28,588 nt of DNA from DATGSF01 sp035302865 (GCA_035302865.1 DATGSF010000040.1:1-28588), one strand, 5' to 3'. Counted from the first letter of the stretch, positions 13,731 through 22,523 are shown. The notes: a model not told the origin generated them from the letters alone. Program-made: numbers and translations.

Positions 13731-14008
13731 TGGCACAACCAATTGGTAAAATATTACAAGAAGTATTAAGAAGAGAAAAATGGGATCAAAAAATCAATCA
13801 AATTCGTATTGAAGAGCATTGGGAGAAAATCATGGGAAAAACTATTGCAAAGTATACTTATAATGTTTTCTTACAACATGGTGTCTTATTTATTAATACT
13901 GATTTAGCTCCTTTAAAACATGAATTGGAGTTTAGTAAAGCTCAAATAATTGGAAATATAAATTCCTATTTTAAACAAGATATAGTTAAAAAAGTAGTAA
14001 TTAAATAA
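13730..14008 (+). CDS. DUF721 (DciA-like) protein
   Basis: A 92-residue protein of the DUF721 family, the family that includes DciA, which loads the replicative helicase DnaB in many bacteria. Typical features are the N-terminal helix (PIGKILQEVLRREKW), the RIEEHWEKIMGKTIAKYT segment, and the strand GVLFINTDLAPLKHELEF followed by a helix and a short basic end (VKKVVIK). The length is usual for the short Bacteroidota members. Its ATG overlaps the stop of the Fur-family gene, so it is expressed with it. The role in helicase loading is known for longer family members and is only inferred here. A terminator follows at 14041-14082. Confidence 0.85.
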   Translation: MAQPIGKILQEVLRREKWDQKINQIRIEEHWEKIMGKTIAKYTYNVFLQHGVLFINTDLAPLKHELEFSKAQIIGNINSYFKQDIVKKVVIK

Positions 14009-14040
14009 ATTATTTGTTTCTTTAAGCGTATATAAAATAT

Positions 14041-14082
14041 AAAAAGCTGCTATTTTCGATAAGTGATTATAGCAGCTTTTTT
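14041..14082. terminator. bidirectional terminator
   Basis: A 13-bp stem, AAAAAGCTGCTAT / ATAGCAGCTTTTT (14041-14053 and 14069-14081), with T runs on both strands, between the convergent DUF721 and anti-sigma/barrel genes. Confidence 0.85.
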
Positions 14083-14100
14083 CAAAATTATTAGAAGCGT

Positions 14101-15834
14101 TTATTTCTTATTATTATCTATAATATAAATTACTTTATCTTTCCTTCCAAAATAAAACCCAATAGATAATTCAACGGTTGGAGCAGTTGCCATTTTTCTA
14201 AGATAATCTAATTGTGGCAAATGTGAATGAATAACAGGATGCGTCATTTTGGCTTGCACACTCCATTTTTTATTTAAATCATACTGTAGGCCCACTAAAT
14301 AACCTAAAGAAAAAGAAGAGGAAAAATCTTTCTCTGGATTGAGTAATAAGTTTTGATCTGCAAATAAATCAAATTGTTCTGATAAATGATTTACATTTAA
14401 TTGCTTTATTTCTTTCTCTAAAGTATAAGATTTTGGAAAGTTCCAATTACCTTGAATACCCATTTGCGCTGAAATTCGATCGTTAAAATAATAACTAAAA
14501 TAGGTATTTAAATTTAAGTTTTGAATTTTATTTATAGTATAATTATGATTCATCTTTGTACCATAACCTTCATAATGCCAATTTTCTCCTTCTTTTCTTT
14601 TTGTTGTTTCAAAACTTGCTTGAGTATCGGTAAATCCTAACTGACCTAAAAATTGCTGGGTGTATTTAAATTCTGCATTCCATACCCATTTTTCATCTAA
14701 GATATGTCCTATGCCAATTCCAACATGCATACCTCCTAAGTGTTTATTTAATAAAATATTTCCACCAAATAAAAGATATGCATACTGAGGTTTATTTTCA
14801 TTAAAATGCTTTTGCAAAAAATCACTAATTTTAGTGCTCTTGCTTTGTTTCTCATGCAAAGAGTAGCTTGTTTTAGATTTATTTGCAAGAATAAATTCAT
14901 GATTATTTTTTAAAGAAGCTATTTCTTTTAGCTTTTCATTTTTTATTTCTTCAAATATCTCTATTTGTTTATTTAAAGGAAGAGGGACAAAAGTTATTCG
15001 CTCTACTTTTACAATATAAACTGTATCTTTAATAATATCTTCTTGAGCTTGCGCAGTTAGTTTTGTATTTTGCTTCTCCATAATATTATATTTAATTACG
15101 GTATCAGCATGCTTTTCATAAATTAAACCAGTTTCTTTATTTTGAGCAAATACTTTATTATCTAGTTTGATTTCATCCATTATTTCTTTTGATGCAATAT
15201 TTAAAAGTGAAGTTTTCCCTTTTATAACTTCTATTACATCTTCAGAAGTCAATTCTTTTACAAAATCAGTTTTGTTCTGTTCTTTTAAATGAGTGATTTT
15301 TTCATTAAGTTCATTTTTCTCCTCTTCTAAAGTTTTTATTTTCTCTTTTTGAATAGGGGAGAAGCTTCCAACCTTCTTTAAGTTTTTATTTGAATTTATT
15401 TTATTATTTATGGCATTTTGATTAATAGCATCATATTCTTTTGTGTTTTTAGTATTGAAATGAGAGTTAAATAACTCTTGATTTGCCTTAATTTCTTGTT
15501 CTTCCACCTCAGGAACATTAGTATTCTCGGCTACCCATAATAAAATAGCTTCGTTTTTATTTTCAGTATTCTTATTATCTTCTACAATGTTATTAGCTTG
15601 TGTATTATTATTGCTTTCTGGAACAATAAAATAACCAATGAAAAGACTTAATATAATACCAATGCCAATAAAATGAGGCATTAAATTTTGATACCAAGGT
15701 ATAATATTGCTTCCTGCTGGAATATGTTGATCTAATAACTCTTCCATTTTTTTCCAAGAATCTGGATTATATTCCATTTCTTTGTCTTGAAAGTTATCAA
15801 ATAAATCTTTAATATTTTTTTTCTCTCTCCGCAT
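14101..15834 (-). CDS. envelope-spanning anti-sigma factor / outer-membrane beta-barrel fusion
   Basis: A 577-residue protein with an unusual layout. Residues 1-48 are a charged cytoplasmic segment (KKNIKDLFDNFQDKEMEYN, then PDSWKKMEELLDQH) of the kind found in Bacteroidota anti-sigma factors. One membrane helix follows (about 52-70, FIGIGIILSLFIGYFIV). Then comes a long Asn/Lys/Glu-rich periplasmic linker to about residue 340 with a coiled-coil-like stretch (EEEKNELNEKITHLKEQ). The C-terminal about 230 residues look like an outer-membrane beta barrel with alternating hydrophobic strands, ending near VELSIGFYFGRKD. It lies 28 bases after the ECF sigma gene on the same strand, so it is the likely cognate anti-sigma factor. 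The single chain would connect cytoplasm and outer membrane. The signal sensed is unknown. Confidence 0.75.
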   Translation of the reverse strand: MRREKKNIKDLFDNFQDKEMEYNPDSWKKMEELLDQHIPAGSNIIPWYQNLMPHFIGIGIILSLFIGYFIVPESNNNTQANNIVEDNKNTENKNEAILLWVAENTNVPEVEEQEIKANQELFNSHFNTKNTKEYDAINQNAINNKINSNKNLKKVGSFSPIQKEKIKTLEEEKNELNEKITHLKEQNKTDFVKELTSEDVIEVIKGKTSLLNIASKEIMDEIKLDNKVFAQNKETGLIYEKHADTVIKYNIMEKQNTKLTAQAQEDIIKDTVYIVKVERITFVPLPLNKQIEIFEEIKNEKLKEIASLKNNHEFILANKSKTSYSLHEKQSKSTKISDFLQKHFNENKPQYAYLLFGGNILLNKHLGGMHVGIGIGHILDEKWVWNAEFKYTQQFLGQLGFTDTQASFETTKRKEGENWHYEGYGTKMNHNYTINKIQNLNLNTYFSYYFNDRISAQMGIQGNWNFPKSYTLEKEIKQLNVNHLSEQFDLFADQNLLLNPEKDFSSSFSLGYLVGLQYDLNKKWSVQAKMTHPVIHSHLPQLDYLRKMATAPTVELSIGFYFGRKDKVIYIIDNNKK

Positions 15835-15862
15835 AGGTCAAATTGTTGATTGGCTTTGTTTA

Positions 15863-16435
15863 TCAAAGCAGTTTCATGTCAATTATTTTTTTCTGTAATA
15901 TTTCTCTTGCTTTATGTACATGCCATTTAGAAGTTCCTTCACTAATTTTTAGCTCTTTTGCTATTTTCTTATGTGGAATTCCTTCAATAATAAATAAATT
16001 GAAAATAATGCGTGTAGTTTCAGGCAATTGGTGTATTAATTGCAATAAATCTTCGTACAATAAAGCATCTGTAGGAACATCAAAATCTTTAGTGTTATCA
16101 TCTTCTGTTAATACTATATGCTCTTTATGTTTCAATTTATAGCGTACATAATCAATAATTGTTCTTCTTAGAATTACTTTTATCCAACCTTCAAATGATC
16201 CTTTATATTTAAAAGTATGTATGTTTTTATAAACTTTTAAAAAACAATCATGTAAAACCTCTTCTGCAAGATTATGATCGGATAAGTAACGCAATGCCAT
16301 TGGTAATAGCCTTGGATAAAACATGCGATACAATTGATTTTGAGCTTTTCTATCATTTTGTATGCAGGAATTTATTAAGACTTCCAGTGTTTCTGGAGAG
16401 TTTGCTATTTCTTTATATGACAATGCTATATACAA
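15863..16435 (-). CDS. ECF RNA polymerase sigma factor
   Basis: A 190-residue ECF (group IV) sigma factor. Region 2 runs from about residue 30 to 100 (NQLYRMFYPRLLPMALRYL, then AEEVLHDCFLKVY, then FEGWIKVILRRTIIDYVR). A short linker rich in Asp and Thr leads to region 4 (about 130-185) with LPETTRIIFNLF and the helix-turn-helix IPHKKIAKELKISEGTSKWHVHKAR. There is no region 3. The gene lies 28 bases before the anti-sigma/barrel gene and 68 bases after the M1 aminopeptidase gene, all on the same strand. Nothing similar to a typical -7 box is seen directly upstream, so it may depend on its own regulon promoter or on read-through. Its target genes cannot be read from this window. Confidence 0.93.
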   Translation of the reverse strand: MYIALSYKEIANSPETLEVLINSCIQNDRKAQNQLYRMFYPRLLPMALRYLSDHNLAEEVLHDCFLKVYKNIHTFKYKGSFEGWIKVILRRTIIDYVRYKLKHKEHIVLTEDDNTKDFDVPTDALLYEDLLQLIHQLPETTRIIFNLFIIEGIPHKKIAKELKISEGTSKWHVHKAREILQKKIIDMKLL

Positions 16436-16503
16436 TTATTAATTCTTTTTTCTTCCTCTATATTCTTTAAGACGTTAGAGTAGATAAAAAGGTTTGTAAA
16501 CAA

Positions 16504-18384
16504 TCAATTATTTAATATGTTTTCAATTTCCATTTGTGTTATAGGGTGATAATTTATTTTCTTTTGTTCATATAGGTTATAAGTTCCTTGTTTTCCTAAA
16601 TTTGAATTTTTTAAAGCTGCATATAGGACTTCTAAGTACTTCATTCTACCAATTTCATCTAAGAAATTATCTAATCTATCATAAGCGATTTTATATTCAT
16701 TTTCTATACTAATTTCTAACCATTTACAGAGAATTTCCATATTGTTACTATGAGTCAAATCCCAATGTTTGTCTATATCAATTAAGATATTCTTGTTTTT
16801 TAAAACTTGAACGCCTCCTAAAAAGTGCAACATTTCATAAGTTGTCCATTCTTCAATAGCAATATTTTCAATTTTTATTTCCTCTTCTTCAAGATCTTTT
16901 ATTAACTTATCAATTGTTTTAAACTTTTCTACCTGAAAAACTGGATGATTATCAGGAATTCCAGCTCCATAAATCCAATCCTTCAACCGAATTTCTTTTT
17001 TCCATTCTTTATTATCTTTTAAAACATGATTTTCAAAATATTCTATAAAATCATCGGTATTTATAGTTTGAAATGCAAAGTGCTGAAAATAAGAATTTAA
17101 GAAAGAATCCATATTTTCTCTTCCTATGACTTCTTCTATTTTCCTTAAAAATAATGCACCTTTATCGTAGGCAATATCAGTTAATCCAATATCAGGATGA
17201 CGGTCTTTTAGTTCTAATTTCAACCATGTATCGCGGGCTGGCAAAACTTCTAGTGATTTTTTCAATGATTGCAAAGATAAATCCCATAACATATTGGTAT
17301 ATTCTTCTCCATGAATAGCTTCTGTAATTCTTCTTTCAAAATAAGTAGTAAAGCCTTCATTTAACCAAAAGTCCTCCCATGTTCTATTAGTTACTAGATT
17401 TCCACTCCAACTATGCGCTAATTCATGCGCAATTAAATTGAGCAAAGATTTATCACCTGAAATTATAGTAGGAGTTAAAAATGTTAATACCGGATTTTCC
17501 ATACCTCCAAAAGGAAAACCTGGAGGTAAAACAAGAACATCATATCTTCCCCAAGCATATTTACCGTAAAGTTTTTCCGCTTCTACAACCATTTGATCAA
17601 TTTCCTTAAATTCCTCAAAAGCATCTTGAAGTATACTTTTTTCTGCGTAAACACCCATAAAATCATTAAATGCCTTAAACTCTACATCGCCAACTGCTAA
17701 AGCTAATAAATAAGCAGGTATGGCCTTTTCCATCTTAAAATTATATACGCCATTGTTATTTTTCTTTTGAGGATTCGTAGCACTCATTAAAGCCATCATT
17801 TCTTTTGGAACTTTTACTTGAGCATCGTAGGTAAAACGAATTCCTGGAGCATCGGGACTTGGAATCCAAGAACGTGCATAAATAGTTTCACTTTGCGTGT
17901 ATAAAAAAGGTTGTTTTTTACCAAAAGTTTGTTCTGGCTCTAACCATTGCAGTGCTTCAGACTCGGGCTTGCTGTGGTAAAAAATTTGCACTGCTTCTAC
18001 TTCATCATTAATTTTTATGGATAAATATTGTCCTAAATATGGAACAGGAGAACCAACTTCAAATTTTAAAATTTCCCCATTCTGATCTTTAACATTATCA
18101 ATGAGTAAATCTCTAGTATCTAAAATTAGTGAATAAACATCTTCTTTTTTACGTTCAAAGTGCCAAGTGGCAGCACCGGAAATGGATTTTTTATCAAAGG
18201 AAACTTCAATATCTAAATCTAAATGCTTAAAATTGATTTGGTCAAAATTGGAAAAGCTATGATGGTCAATATGTGTTTCTTTTTTATCCTCAGAAGTCTT
18301 TTCTTGATTATCTGTATTTGTGCAACTATTAAATATTAAAATTAATAAAAAACTTATATTTATTATTGAAAATATTCTTGACAT
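16504..18384 (-). CDS. M1-family metallopeptidase, lipoprotein (leukotriene-A4-hydrolase-like)
   Basis: A 626-residue zinc aminopeptidase of family M1. The N-terminus is a lipoprotein signal (LLILIFNSC, Cys at about residue 21), so the enzyme is anchored to a membrane outside the cytoplasm. The substrate-binding GGMEN motif lies in PGFPFGGMENPVLTFL, and the zinc site is complete: H320-E321-x-x-H324 in HELAHSW and E343 in LNEGF. The C-terminal helical domain ends in a leukotriene-A4-hydrolase-like segment (DRLDNFLDEIGRMKYLEVLY). Length and order match LTA4H-type bacterial peptidases. It likely trims N-terminal residues from peptides. It precedes the ECF sigma gene by 68 bases and follows an outer-membrane protein gene by 88 bases. 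Confidence 0.93.
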   Translation of the reverse strand: MSRIFSIINISFLLILIFNSCTNTDNQEKTSEDKKETHIDHHSFSNFDQINFKHLDLDIEVSFDKKSISGAATWHFERKKEDVYSLILDTRDLLIDNVKDQNGEILKFEVGSPVPYLGQYLSIKINDEVEAVQIFYHSKPESEALQWLEPEQTFGKKQPFLYTQSETIYARSWIPSPDAPGIRFTYDAQVKVPKEMMALMSATNPQKKNNNGVYNFKMEKAIPAYLLALAVGDVEFKAFNDFMGVYAEKSILQDAFEEFKEIDQMVVEAEKLYGKYAWGRYDVLVLPPGFPFGGMENPVLTFLTPTIISGDKSLLNLIAHELAHSWSGNLVTNRTWEDFWLNEGFTTYFERRITEAIHGEEYTNMLWDLSLQSLKKSLEVLPARDTWLKLELKDRHPDIGLTDIAYDKGALFLRKIEEVIGRENMDSFLNSYFQHFAFQTINTDDFIEYFENHVLKDNKEWKKEIRLKDWIYGAGIPDNHPVFQVEKFKTIDKLIKDLEEEEIKIENIAIEEWTTYEMLHFLGGVQVLKNKNILIDIDKHWDLTHSNNMEILCKWLEISIENEYKIAYDRLDNFLDEIGRMKYLEVLYAALKNSNLGKQGTYNLYEQKKINYHPITQMEIENILNN

Positions 18385-18472
18385 ATTCTACTATTTAGTG
18401 GTGAATTTAAGAAGAAATATTTAAGAATACTAATCTTGGAAATGATAATTATAAGTTGAAATGTAATTGATA

Positions 18473-19312
18473 TTAATAATACTTTCCAAAATAGAGACTA
18501 ACTCCAATTTGGTAAAAGGACTTCTTGCTTTTGGATTCCACCATAAAATCTATGGGTTTGAAGAAATAATCCCATCCACCGTAGACCATAACAGCATTAA
18601 TGCGTTGATGTTTTCTAGCAAGATTGAAGAAAATACTTGTTTTAAATCCTAATCCTGCATGTAATTCAATTTCATTAAATCCTTTAAAATAATTTCCTTT
18701 GCCTTCGATTAATCCTGGATTTATAAAGTCATAAGCTATTTCTTCATCATATTTTACTTCACCTAATCCTGATAAACGTAAATAATAAGGTTTTACAAGT
18801 CCTAAATTTACATGTGCTCCGAGTAACCAATGTATTGCAATGGAAGATTCTTCTATATTAGCTCCTAATGCTTTTTTATATGCAAAACCCAATTGATTAT
18901 TATAAAGTCTATTTTTTTTACCTAGAATATAAGCTTCATTCGAAACAAAGACATTATTTCTAATTTGCGCAGTTGAGATTTCTTTAGCATGCTTTATTTC
19001 TTGTAAATGATAATATATAGTATAAGCGTCTAAAAATTTATTTCTATAAGCATTTCCATAGCTAGCTTTCTCCTGTATTATATCCCATTGTAATCCAATT
19101 CCGAAACCATTTGTTTGAATATGTCCACCAAGCATCCAAGCCCCTTTGAAATTAGGCTCTAAAGGTATTCGCTCTTGAGGCGGCATAATATCAATAATTT
19201 CTATAGAGTCTCCAATTCGATCTTTATGTTCAATTTTTTGAATTTGAGCATATGAATCAATGTGGTATAGACTCGCAATTAAAAGTAGGAGAAATTGTAG
19301 CGCTTTTTTCAT
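18473..19312 (-). CDS. predicted outer-membrane beta-barrel protein, unknown function
   Basis: A 279-residue protein I do not recognise as a named family. It has a signal peptide (MKKALQFLLLLIASLYHIDSYAQ, cut after about residue 22) and then repeated amphipathic strands with the aromatic and Gly pattern of a small outer-membrane barrel: KGAWMLGGHIQTNGFGIGLQW, IEESSIAIHWLLGAHVNLGL, and a last strand SFYQIGVSLYFGKYY ending in an aromatic residue, as barrel proteins do. Between strands are charged loops (QEIKHAKEIST). It is divergent from the osmC-like gene, with a perfect 14-base palindrome between them, and is followed on the same strand by the M1 peptidase. Surface or porin-like role is inference. 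Confidence 0.7.
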   Translation of the reverse strand: MKKALQFLLLLIASLYHIDSYAQIQKIEHKDRIGDSIEIIDIMPPQERIPLEPNFKGAWMLGGHIQTNGFGIGLQWDIIQEKASYGNAYRNKFLDAYTIYYHLQEIKHAKEISTAQIRNNVFVSNEAYILGKKNRLYNNQLGFAYKKALGANIEESSIAIHWLLGAHVNLGLVKPYYLRLSGLGEVKYDEEIAYDFINPGLIEGKGNYFKGFNEIELHAGLGFKTSIFFNLARKHQRINAVMVYGGWDYFFKPIDFMVESKSKKSFYQIGVSLYFGKYY

Positions 19313-19330
19313 TTGCTTCTATCATTATTA

Positions 19331-19344
19331 TTGTAAATTTACAA
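19331..19344. promoter_or_regulatory. 14-base perfect palindrome in a divergent promoter region
   Basis: TTGTAAATTTACAA reads the same on both strands and lies between the divergent outer-membrane and osmC-like genes. Each strand contains TAAATTTA, one base from the TAnnTTTG box, so it may be a symmetric promoter core, an operator, or both. Confidence 0.45.
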
Positions 19345-19355
19345 AAAATATATGT

Positions 19356-19760
19356 ATGACGGCAAAAATAATTTATAAAGGTTTATTAAGAACAGAAGCA
19401 ACTCATGTCGCTTCAGATACTACCATAGTTACTGACGCTCCTGTTGATAATCATGGACTAGGGACTACATTTTCTCCTACAGATATGTTGGTTTCAAGTT
19501 TGGCAAGCTGTATGTTAACTATAATGGGAATTAAAGCTCAAGATAAAGAATGGAATTTAAAAGATTCTTATATTGAAGCTACAAAAATTATGGCGGATAA
19601 TCCAAGAAGAGTAGGGGAGATACATTTAAATGTATTTATTAAATCTGAACAGGAATTATCAACATCTGATAAGAAGATTTTAGAAAATGCAGGAAATACC
19701 TGCCCTGTTTTAAAAAGTATACATCCTGATATAGTTTTAAAAATTAATTACAATTTTTAG
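19356..19760 (+). CDS. OsmC/Ohr-family peroxide-detoxifying protein
   Basis: A 134-residue OsmC-family protein, expected to reduce organic hydroperoxides with a pair of redox cysteines. Both are present: C52 in SSLASCMLTI and C116 in GNTCPVLKSI. Also visible are the GLGTTFSPTDML segment, in which PTD leads into the core helix, and the C-terminal strand DIVLKINYNF. The frame is open further upstream to 19260, but those residues overlap the divergent gene and look like non-coding translation, so the ATG at 19356 is chosen: it gives the usual start MTAKIIYKG. It is closer to the general OsmC/YhfA group than to Ohr. It stands alone and ends at a convergent hairpin region. Confidence 0.9.
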   Translation: MTAKIIYKGLLRTEATHVASDTTIVTDAPVDNHGLGTTFSPTDMLVSSLASCMLTIMGIKAQDKEWNLKDSYIEATKIMADNPRRVGEIHLNVFIKSEQELSTSDKKILENAGNTCPVLKSIHPDIVLKINYNF

Positions 19761-19789
19761 TGTCTCTGTAAAAAATATATTAGAGAAAG

Positions 19790-19858
19790 ATTATAAAATA
19801 ATTACAGAAGTCCTTAAATATTATCTGTTATAAAGATTTTCTGTCTTTATTTTATAAT
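19790..19858. terminator. AT-rich hairpin between convergent genes, putative terminator
   Basis: Long imperfect stem: ATTATAAAATAA pairs with TTATTTTATAAT, and ACAGA pairs with TCTGT further in. It lies between the ends of the osmC-like and HAD genes and has T-rich flanks. Confidence 0.45.
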
Positions 19859-19860
19859 TT

Positions 19861-20541
19861 TTATTTTTTAAACACAAATACTTCTGGCAAAATTAGTTTT
19901 TCTAATAATTCATAATGAATATCCTCCATGCTTTTTGCTTTTTTATTTGCTAAATGAAAAACAGGATCTTCGTATTTTTTAATATCGGGGATAACAATTG
20001 TGTTAATCTTTGCGGCTCGTGCGGAAATCATTCCATTTACAGAATCCTCTAGTGCAATTGTTTGAAATGGCGAGCTGTTAAAATGAGTTAATGCCTCTAA
20101 ATATATAGCAGGATGTGGCTTTCCATATGCAACACTTTCAGCAGAGAAAAAAGCATCAAAATACTCTGTTAGATCAAAATGATTGAGTAAATCTTCCATC
20201 ATTCTATTTGGAGAGGAAGTAACTACTGCAGTTTGGGTGTTTTTCTTTTTTAATGTTTCTAATAAATGGAATACTCCAGGCATCACTTTTCCTTTATGTT
20301 TTGCTAAATAGATTATTTCATCTACTATTTCCATTGCTAAATCATAAGAGTTTAAATGCGAAGGCCAATCAAGATGCTCTTTCCAAAAGGCTGTTACCTC
20401 ATCGATTCTTAATCCAGTAGTGTATTTAAATATACCTGAATGAAGTGGAAGTTTGTACTTGTCACAAATGTTTTGCATAGCTACAGCCCATAAAGGTTCT
20501 GTATCTAATAATAAACCATCCATATCAAAAAGTACAAGCAT
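19861..20541 (-). CDS. HAD-superfamily sugar-phosphate phosphatase (HxpB/YniC-like)
   Basis: A 226-residue haloacid-dehalogenase-type phosphatase with an alpha-helical cap (subfamily IA). The four HAD motifs are present: FDMDG with nucleophile D6 and acid D8, TSS in AVVTSSPNRM, Lys in YGKPHPAIY, and ALEDSVNG with the acidic pair. The segment LLDTEPLW after motif I and the length match hexitol/2-deoxyglucose-6-phosphate phosphatases such as YniC/HxpB, although beta-phosphoglucomutases are close relatives. It starts 11 bases after the DUF6089-like gene on the same strand, so the two are probably co-transcribed. Substrate is not determined by the sequence. Confidence 0.9.
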   Translation of the reverse strand: MLVLFDMDGLLLDTEPLWAVAMQNICDKYKLPLHSGIFKYTTGLRIDEVTAFWKEHLDWPSHLNSYDLAMEIVDEIIYLAKHKGKVMPGVFHLLETLKKKNTQTAVVTSSPNRMMEDLLNHFDLTEYFDAFFSAESVAYGKPHPAIYLEALTHFNSSPFQTIALEDSVNGMISARAAKINTIVIPDIKKYEDPVFHLANKKAKSMEDIHYELLEKLILPEVFVFKK

Positions 20542-20552
20542 AATTAGGGACT

Positions 20553-21413
20553 TTAGAATCTTTGTGTATTATATCTAGTCGGGCATTTATAGGTTTTGAA
20601 TTGTAAAGAAAGGCTAACTTGCATGATGAAATACTCATCAAAAGATGACCTGTCGCCTCTTTGAACGCCATTTTTTCCGATTTTATCAATTGAACGATCG
20701 GCTAATTTAGCGGCAATATTATTGGGATGCTCTCCACCAAGGTTTTTTGCACCAACATAAGTTGTACTCACATCATCTAAGTAATCCGTAAAAGCAAACC
20801 TATGTAAGAAATCAATACTTAAATTCATGCCTGGTTTAATCCAATATTTTATACCAAAGCCAGCAGGTAAAGCCAATGCATAATTTGAATATTTTCTATC
20901 GTTATACATATCTAAGTTTTGACCCTCAGTACCTAATGGTTTTAAATGGTACTTTTTACTATCCATATAAGTATATGGATTATAATAAAAAGCGGAAATT
21001 CCTAATAAAAGATAGGGAGTAAAACGATTTTCTTTCCTTCCAGTCAAGAAATAGAAGAAATTAAATTCTCCTAATGCAGAAAGTTCAAAAATTTTACTTT
21101 CAAAAGAAAGGTTTCTCGTATGCTGAAAAGGGTTTTTTGACCATTCATCTTTATATCCTAATTGTGTATAGGTAAGCATAGCACGTAAAGAAATATAAGG
21201 ATGTACATGATTTTTATAAAATATACTCACAGCTGGTTTTGGATGCGTAATATTATAATCAGGATTTAAATCTCCAAAATAGCTAGAAGCACCAACACCA
21301 ATTCCTAATTCATCATCTGTATAGAATACTTGAGCTTGACTTTTTTCTAAAGTCAAAATATTTATACTGAAAATTAAAATTATAGTAAAAAAGACGGAAT
21401 AAGATTTTAGCAT
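20553..21413 (-). CDS. outer-membrane beta-barrel protein (DUF6089-like)
   Basis: A 286-residue exported protein with a signal peptide (hydrophobic FFTIILIFSINILTL, cut near SQAQ). The mature start ELGIGVGASSYFGDLNP is the pattern seen in DUF6089 proteins of Bacteroidota, followed by alternating strands and aromatic girdles (YISLRAMLTYTQLGY, FTPYLLLGISAFYYNP, MNLSIDFLHRFAFTDYLDD). A short C-terminal tail (KCPTRYNTQRF) follows the last strand. The function of the group is unknown; some members are linked to gliding or type IX secretion, but nothing here shows that. The gene is the first of a pair with the HAD phosphatase. Confidence 0.75.
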   Translation of the reverse strand: MLKSYSVFFTIILIFSINILTLEKSQAQVFYTDDELGIGVGASSYFGDLNPDYNITHPKPAVSIFYKNHVHPYISLRAMLTYTQLGYKDEWSKNPFQHTRNLSFESKIFELSALGEFNFFYFLTGRKENRFTPYLLLGISAFYYNPYTYMDSKKYHLKPLGTEGQNLDMYNDRKYSNYALALPAGFGIKYWIKPGMNLSIDFLHRFAFTDYLDDVSTTYVGAKNLGGEHPNNIAAKLADRSIDKIGKNGVQRGDRSSFDEYFIMQVSLSLQFKTYKCPTRYNTQRF

Positions 21414-21487
21414 AGTATTACAACGTATAAATTGTAGTATTTAGTATAGAGGATGAGGATACTTCTTATAGTGTAAGTCATTATTAT

Positions 21488-21528
21488 ATTTTCCCTACAA
21501 GGCATTAGTACTACCTTATAGGGAAAAT
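21488..21528 (-). terminator. hairpin after pdhB, putative terminator
   Basis: A 9-bp stem ATTTTCCCT / AGGGAAAAT extended by AAGG / CCTT inside, 12 bases after the pdhB stop. The T tract on the minus strand is poor, so termination is likely but not certain. Confidence 0.55.
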
Positions 21529-21539
21529 GAGAAGTTTTT

Positions 21540-22523
21540 TTATTTTTTGAGATACATAACCTCTTTAACGCAGTTAACTACTTCAGTTACTTTAGGTAGA
21601 TATGCCGCAACAAGGTTTCCAGCATAATGCATACTTGCATCTGCAGAGCTGATTCTACGAACAGGTGCATCTAAATAATCAAATGCATCTTTTTGGATTC
21701 TATAAGTAATCTCTGTAGATATAGCTCCAAATGGCCATTGTTCTTCCACCACTACTAATCTGTTTGTTTTTTTCACAGACTCTATAATTGTTTGATGGTC
21801 TAAAGGGCGTATAGTTCTTAAGTCAATCACTTCAGCTTCAATTCCTTCTTTTGCCAACTCTTCTGCTGCTGCCAATGCAATTTTCATTGTTTTATTATAA
21901 GAAACCAAGGTTACATCTTTTCCTTTTCTTTTTACTGCAGCTTTACCTATTGGTATAAAATATTCTTCTTCTGGCACTTCACCCAAATCATTATACATAA
22001 CTTCAGATTCCATGAATACTACTGGATCTGGATCTATTATAGCAGATTTTAATAAACCTTTAGCGTCATAGGGATTGGATACAGATATTACTTTTAATCC
22101 AGGAATATGAGCGTACCAACTTTCAAAAGCTGTTGAATGCGTAGCACCTAATTGTCCTGCTGATCCATTAGGTCCTCTAAAAACAATTGGGCAACTAAAT
22201 TGTCCATTGCTAAGAGCTAACATTTTTGCCGCATGATTTACAATTTGGTCTATAGCTAATAATGCAAAATTCCAAGTCATAAATTCTACAATTGGTTTTA
22301 AACCATTAGTAGATGCTCCAACTGCTATAGCTGTAAATCCTAATTCTGAAATAGGAGTATCTATTACTCTTTTTGGGCCAAATTCATCTAACATGCCTTG
22401 GCTTACTTTATAAGCACCATTATATTCTGCAACTTCTTCACCCATTAAGATAATATCCTTATCTTTTCTCATTTCTTCTACCATTGCTTCACGTAGTGCT
22501 TGTCTAAAAGCGATCTCTGCCAT
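21540..22523 (-). CDS. pdhB: pyruvate dehydrogenase E1 component subunit beta
   Basis: A 327-residue E1 beta subunit of the pyruvate dehydrogenase complex, which with E1 alpha decarboxylates pyruvate on thiamine diphosphate. Typical segments are ILMGEEVAEYNGAYKVSQG, the VIDTPISELGFTAIAVG strand, GPNGSAGQLGATHS, and the C-terminal lobe with IDLRTIRPLD and VEEQWPFG. Length and motifs match PdhB rather than the branched-chain form. The E1 alpha gene is not next to it: upstream is a lipoprotein gene and downstream a barrel gene, so the alpha and E2 genes must lie elsewhere. It differs from the fused alpha/beta E1 at 2577-4634, which suggests two separate 2-oxoacid complexes in this organism. Confidence 0.93.
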   Translation of the reverse strand: MAEIAFRQALREAMVEEMRKDKDIILMGEEVAEYNGAYKVSQGMLDEFGPKRVIDTPISELGFTAIAVGASTNGLKPIVEFMTWNFALLAIDQIVNHAAKMLALSNGQFSCPIVFRGPNGSAGQLGATHSTAFESWYAHIPGLKVISVSNPYDAKGLLKSAIIDPDPVVFMESEVMYNDLGEVPEEEYFIPIGKAAVKRKGKDVTLVSYNKTMKIALAAAEELAKEGIEAEVIDLRTIRPLDHQTIIESVKKTNRLVVVEEQWPFGAISTEITYRIQKDAFDYLDAPVRRISSADASMHYAGNLVAAYLPKVTEVVNCVKEVMYLKK

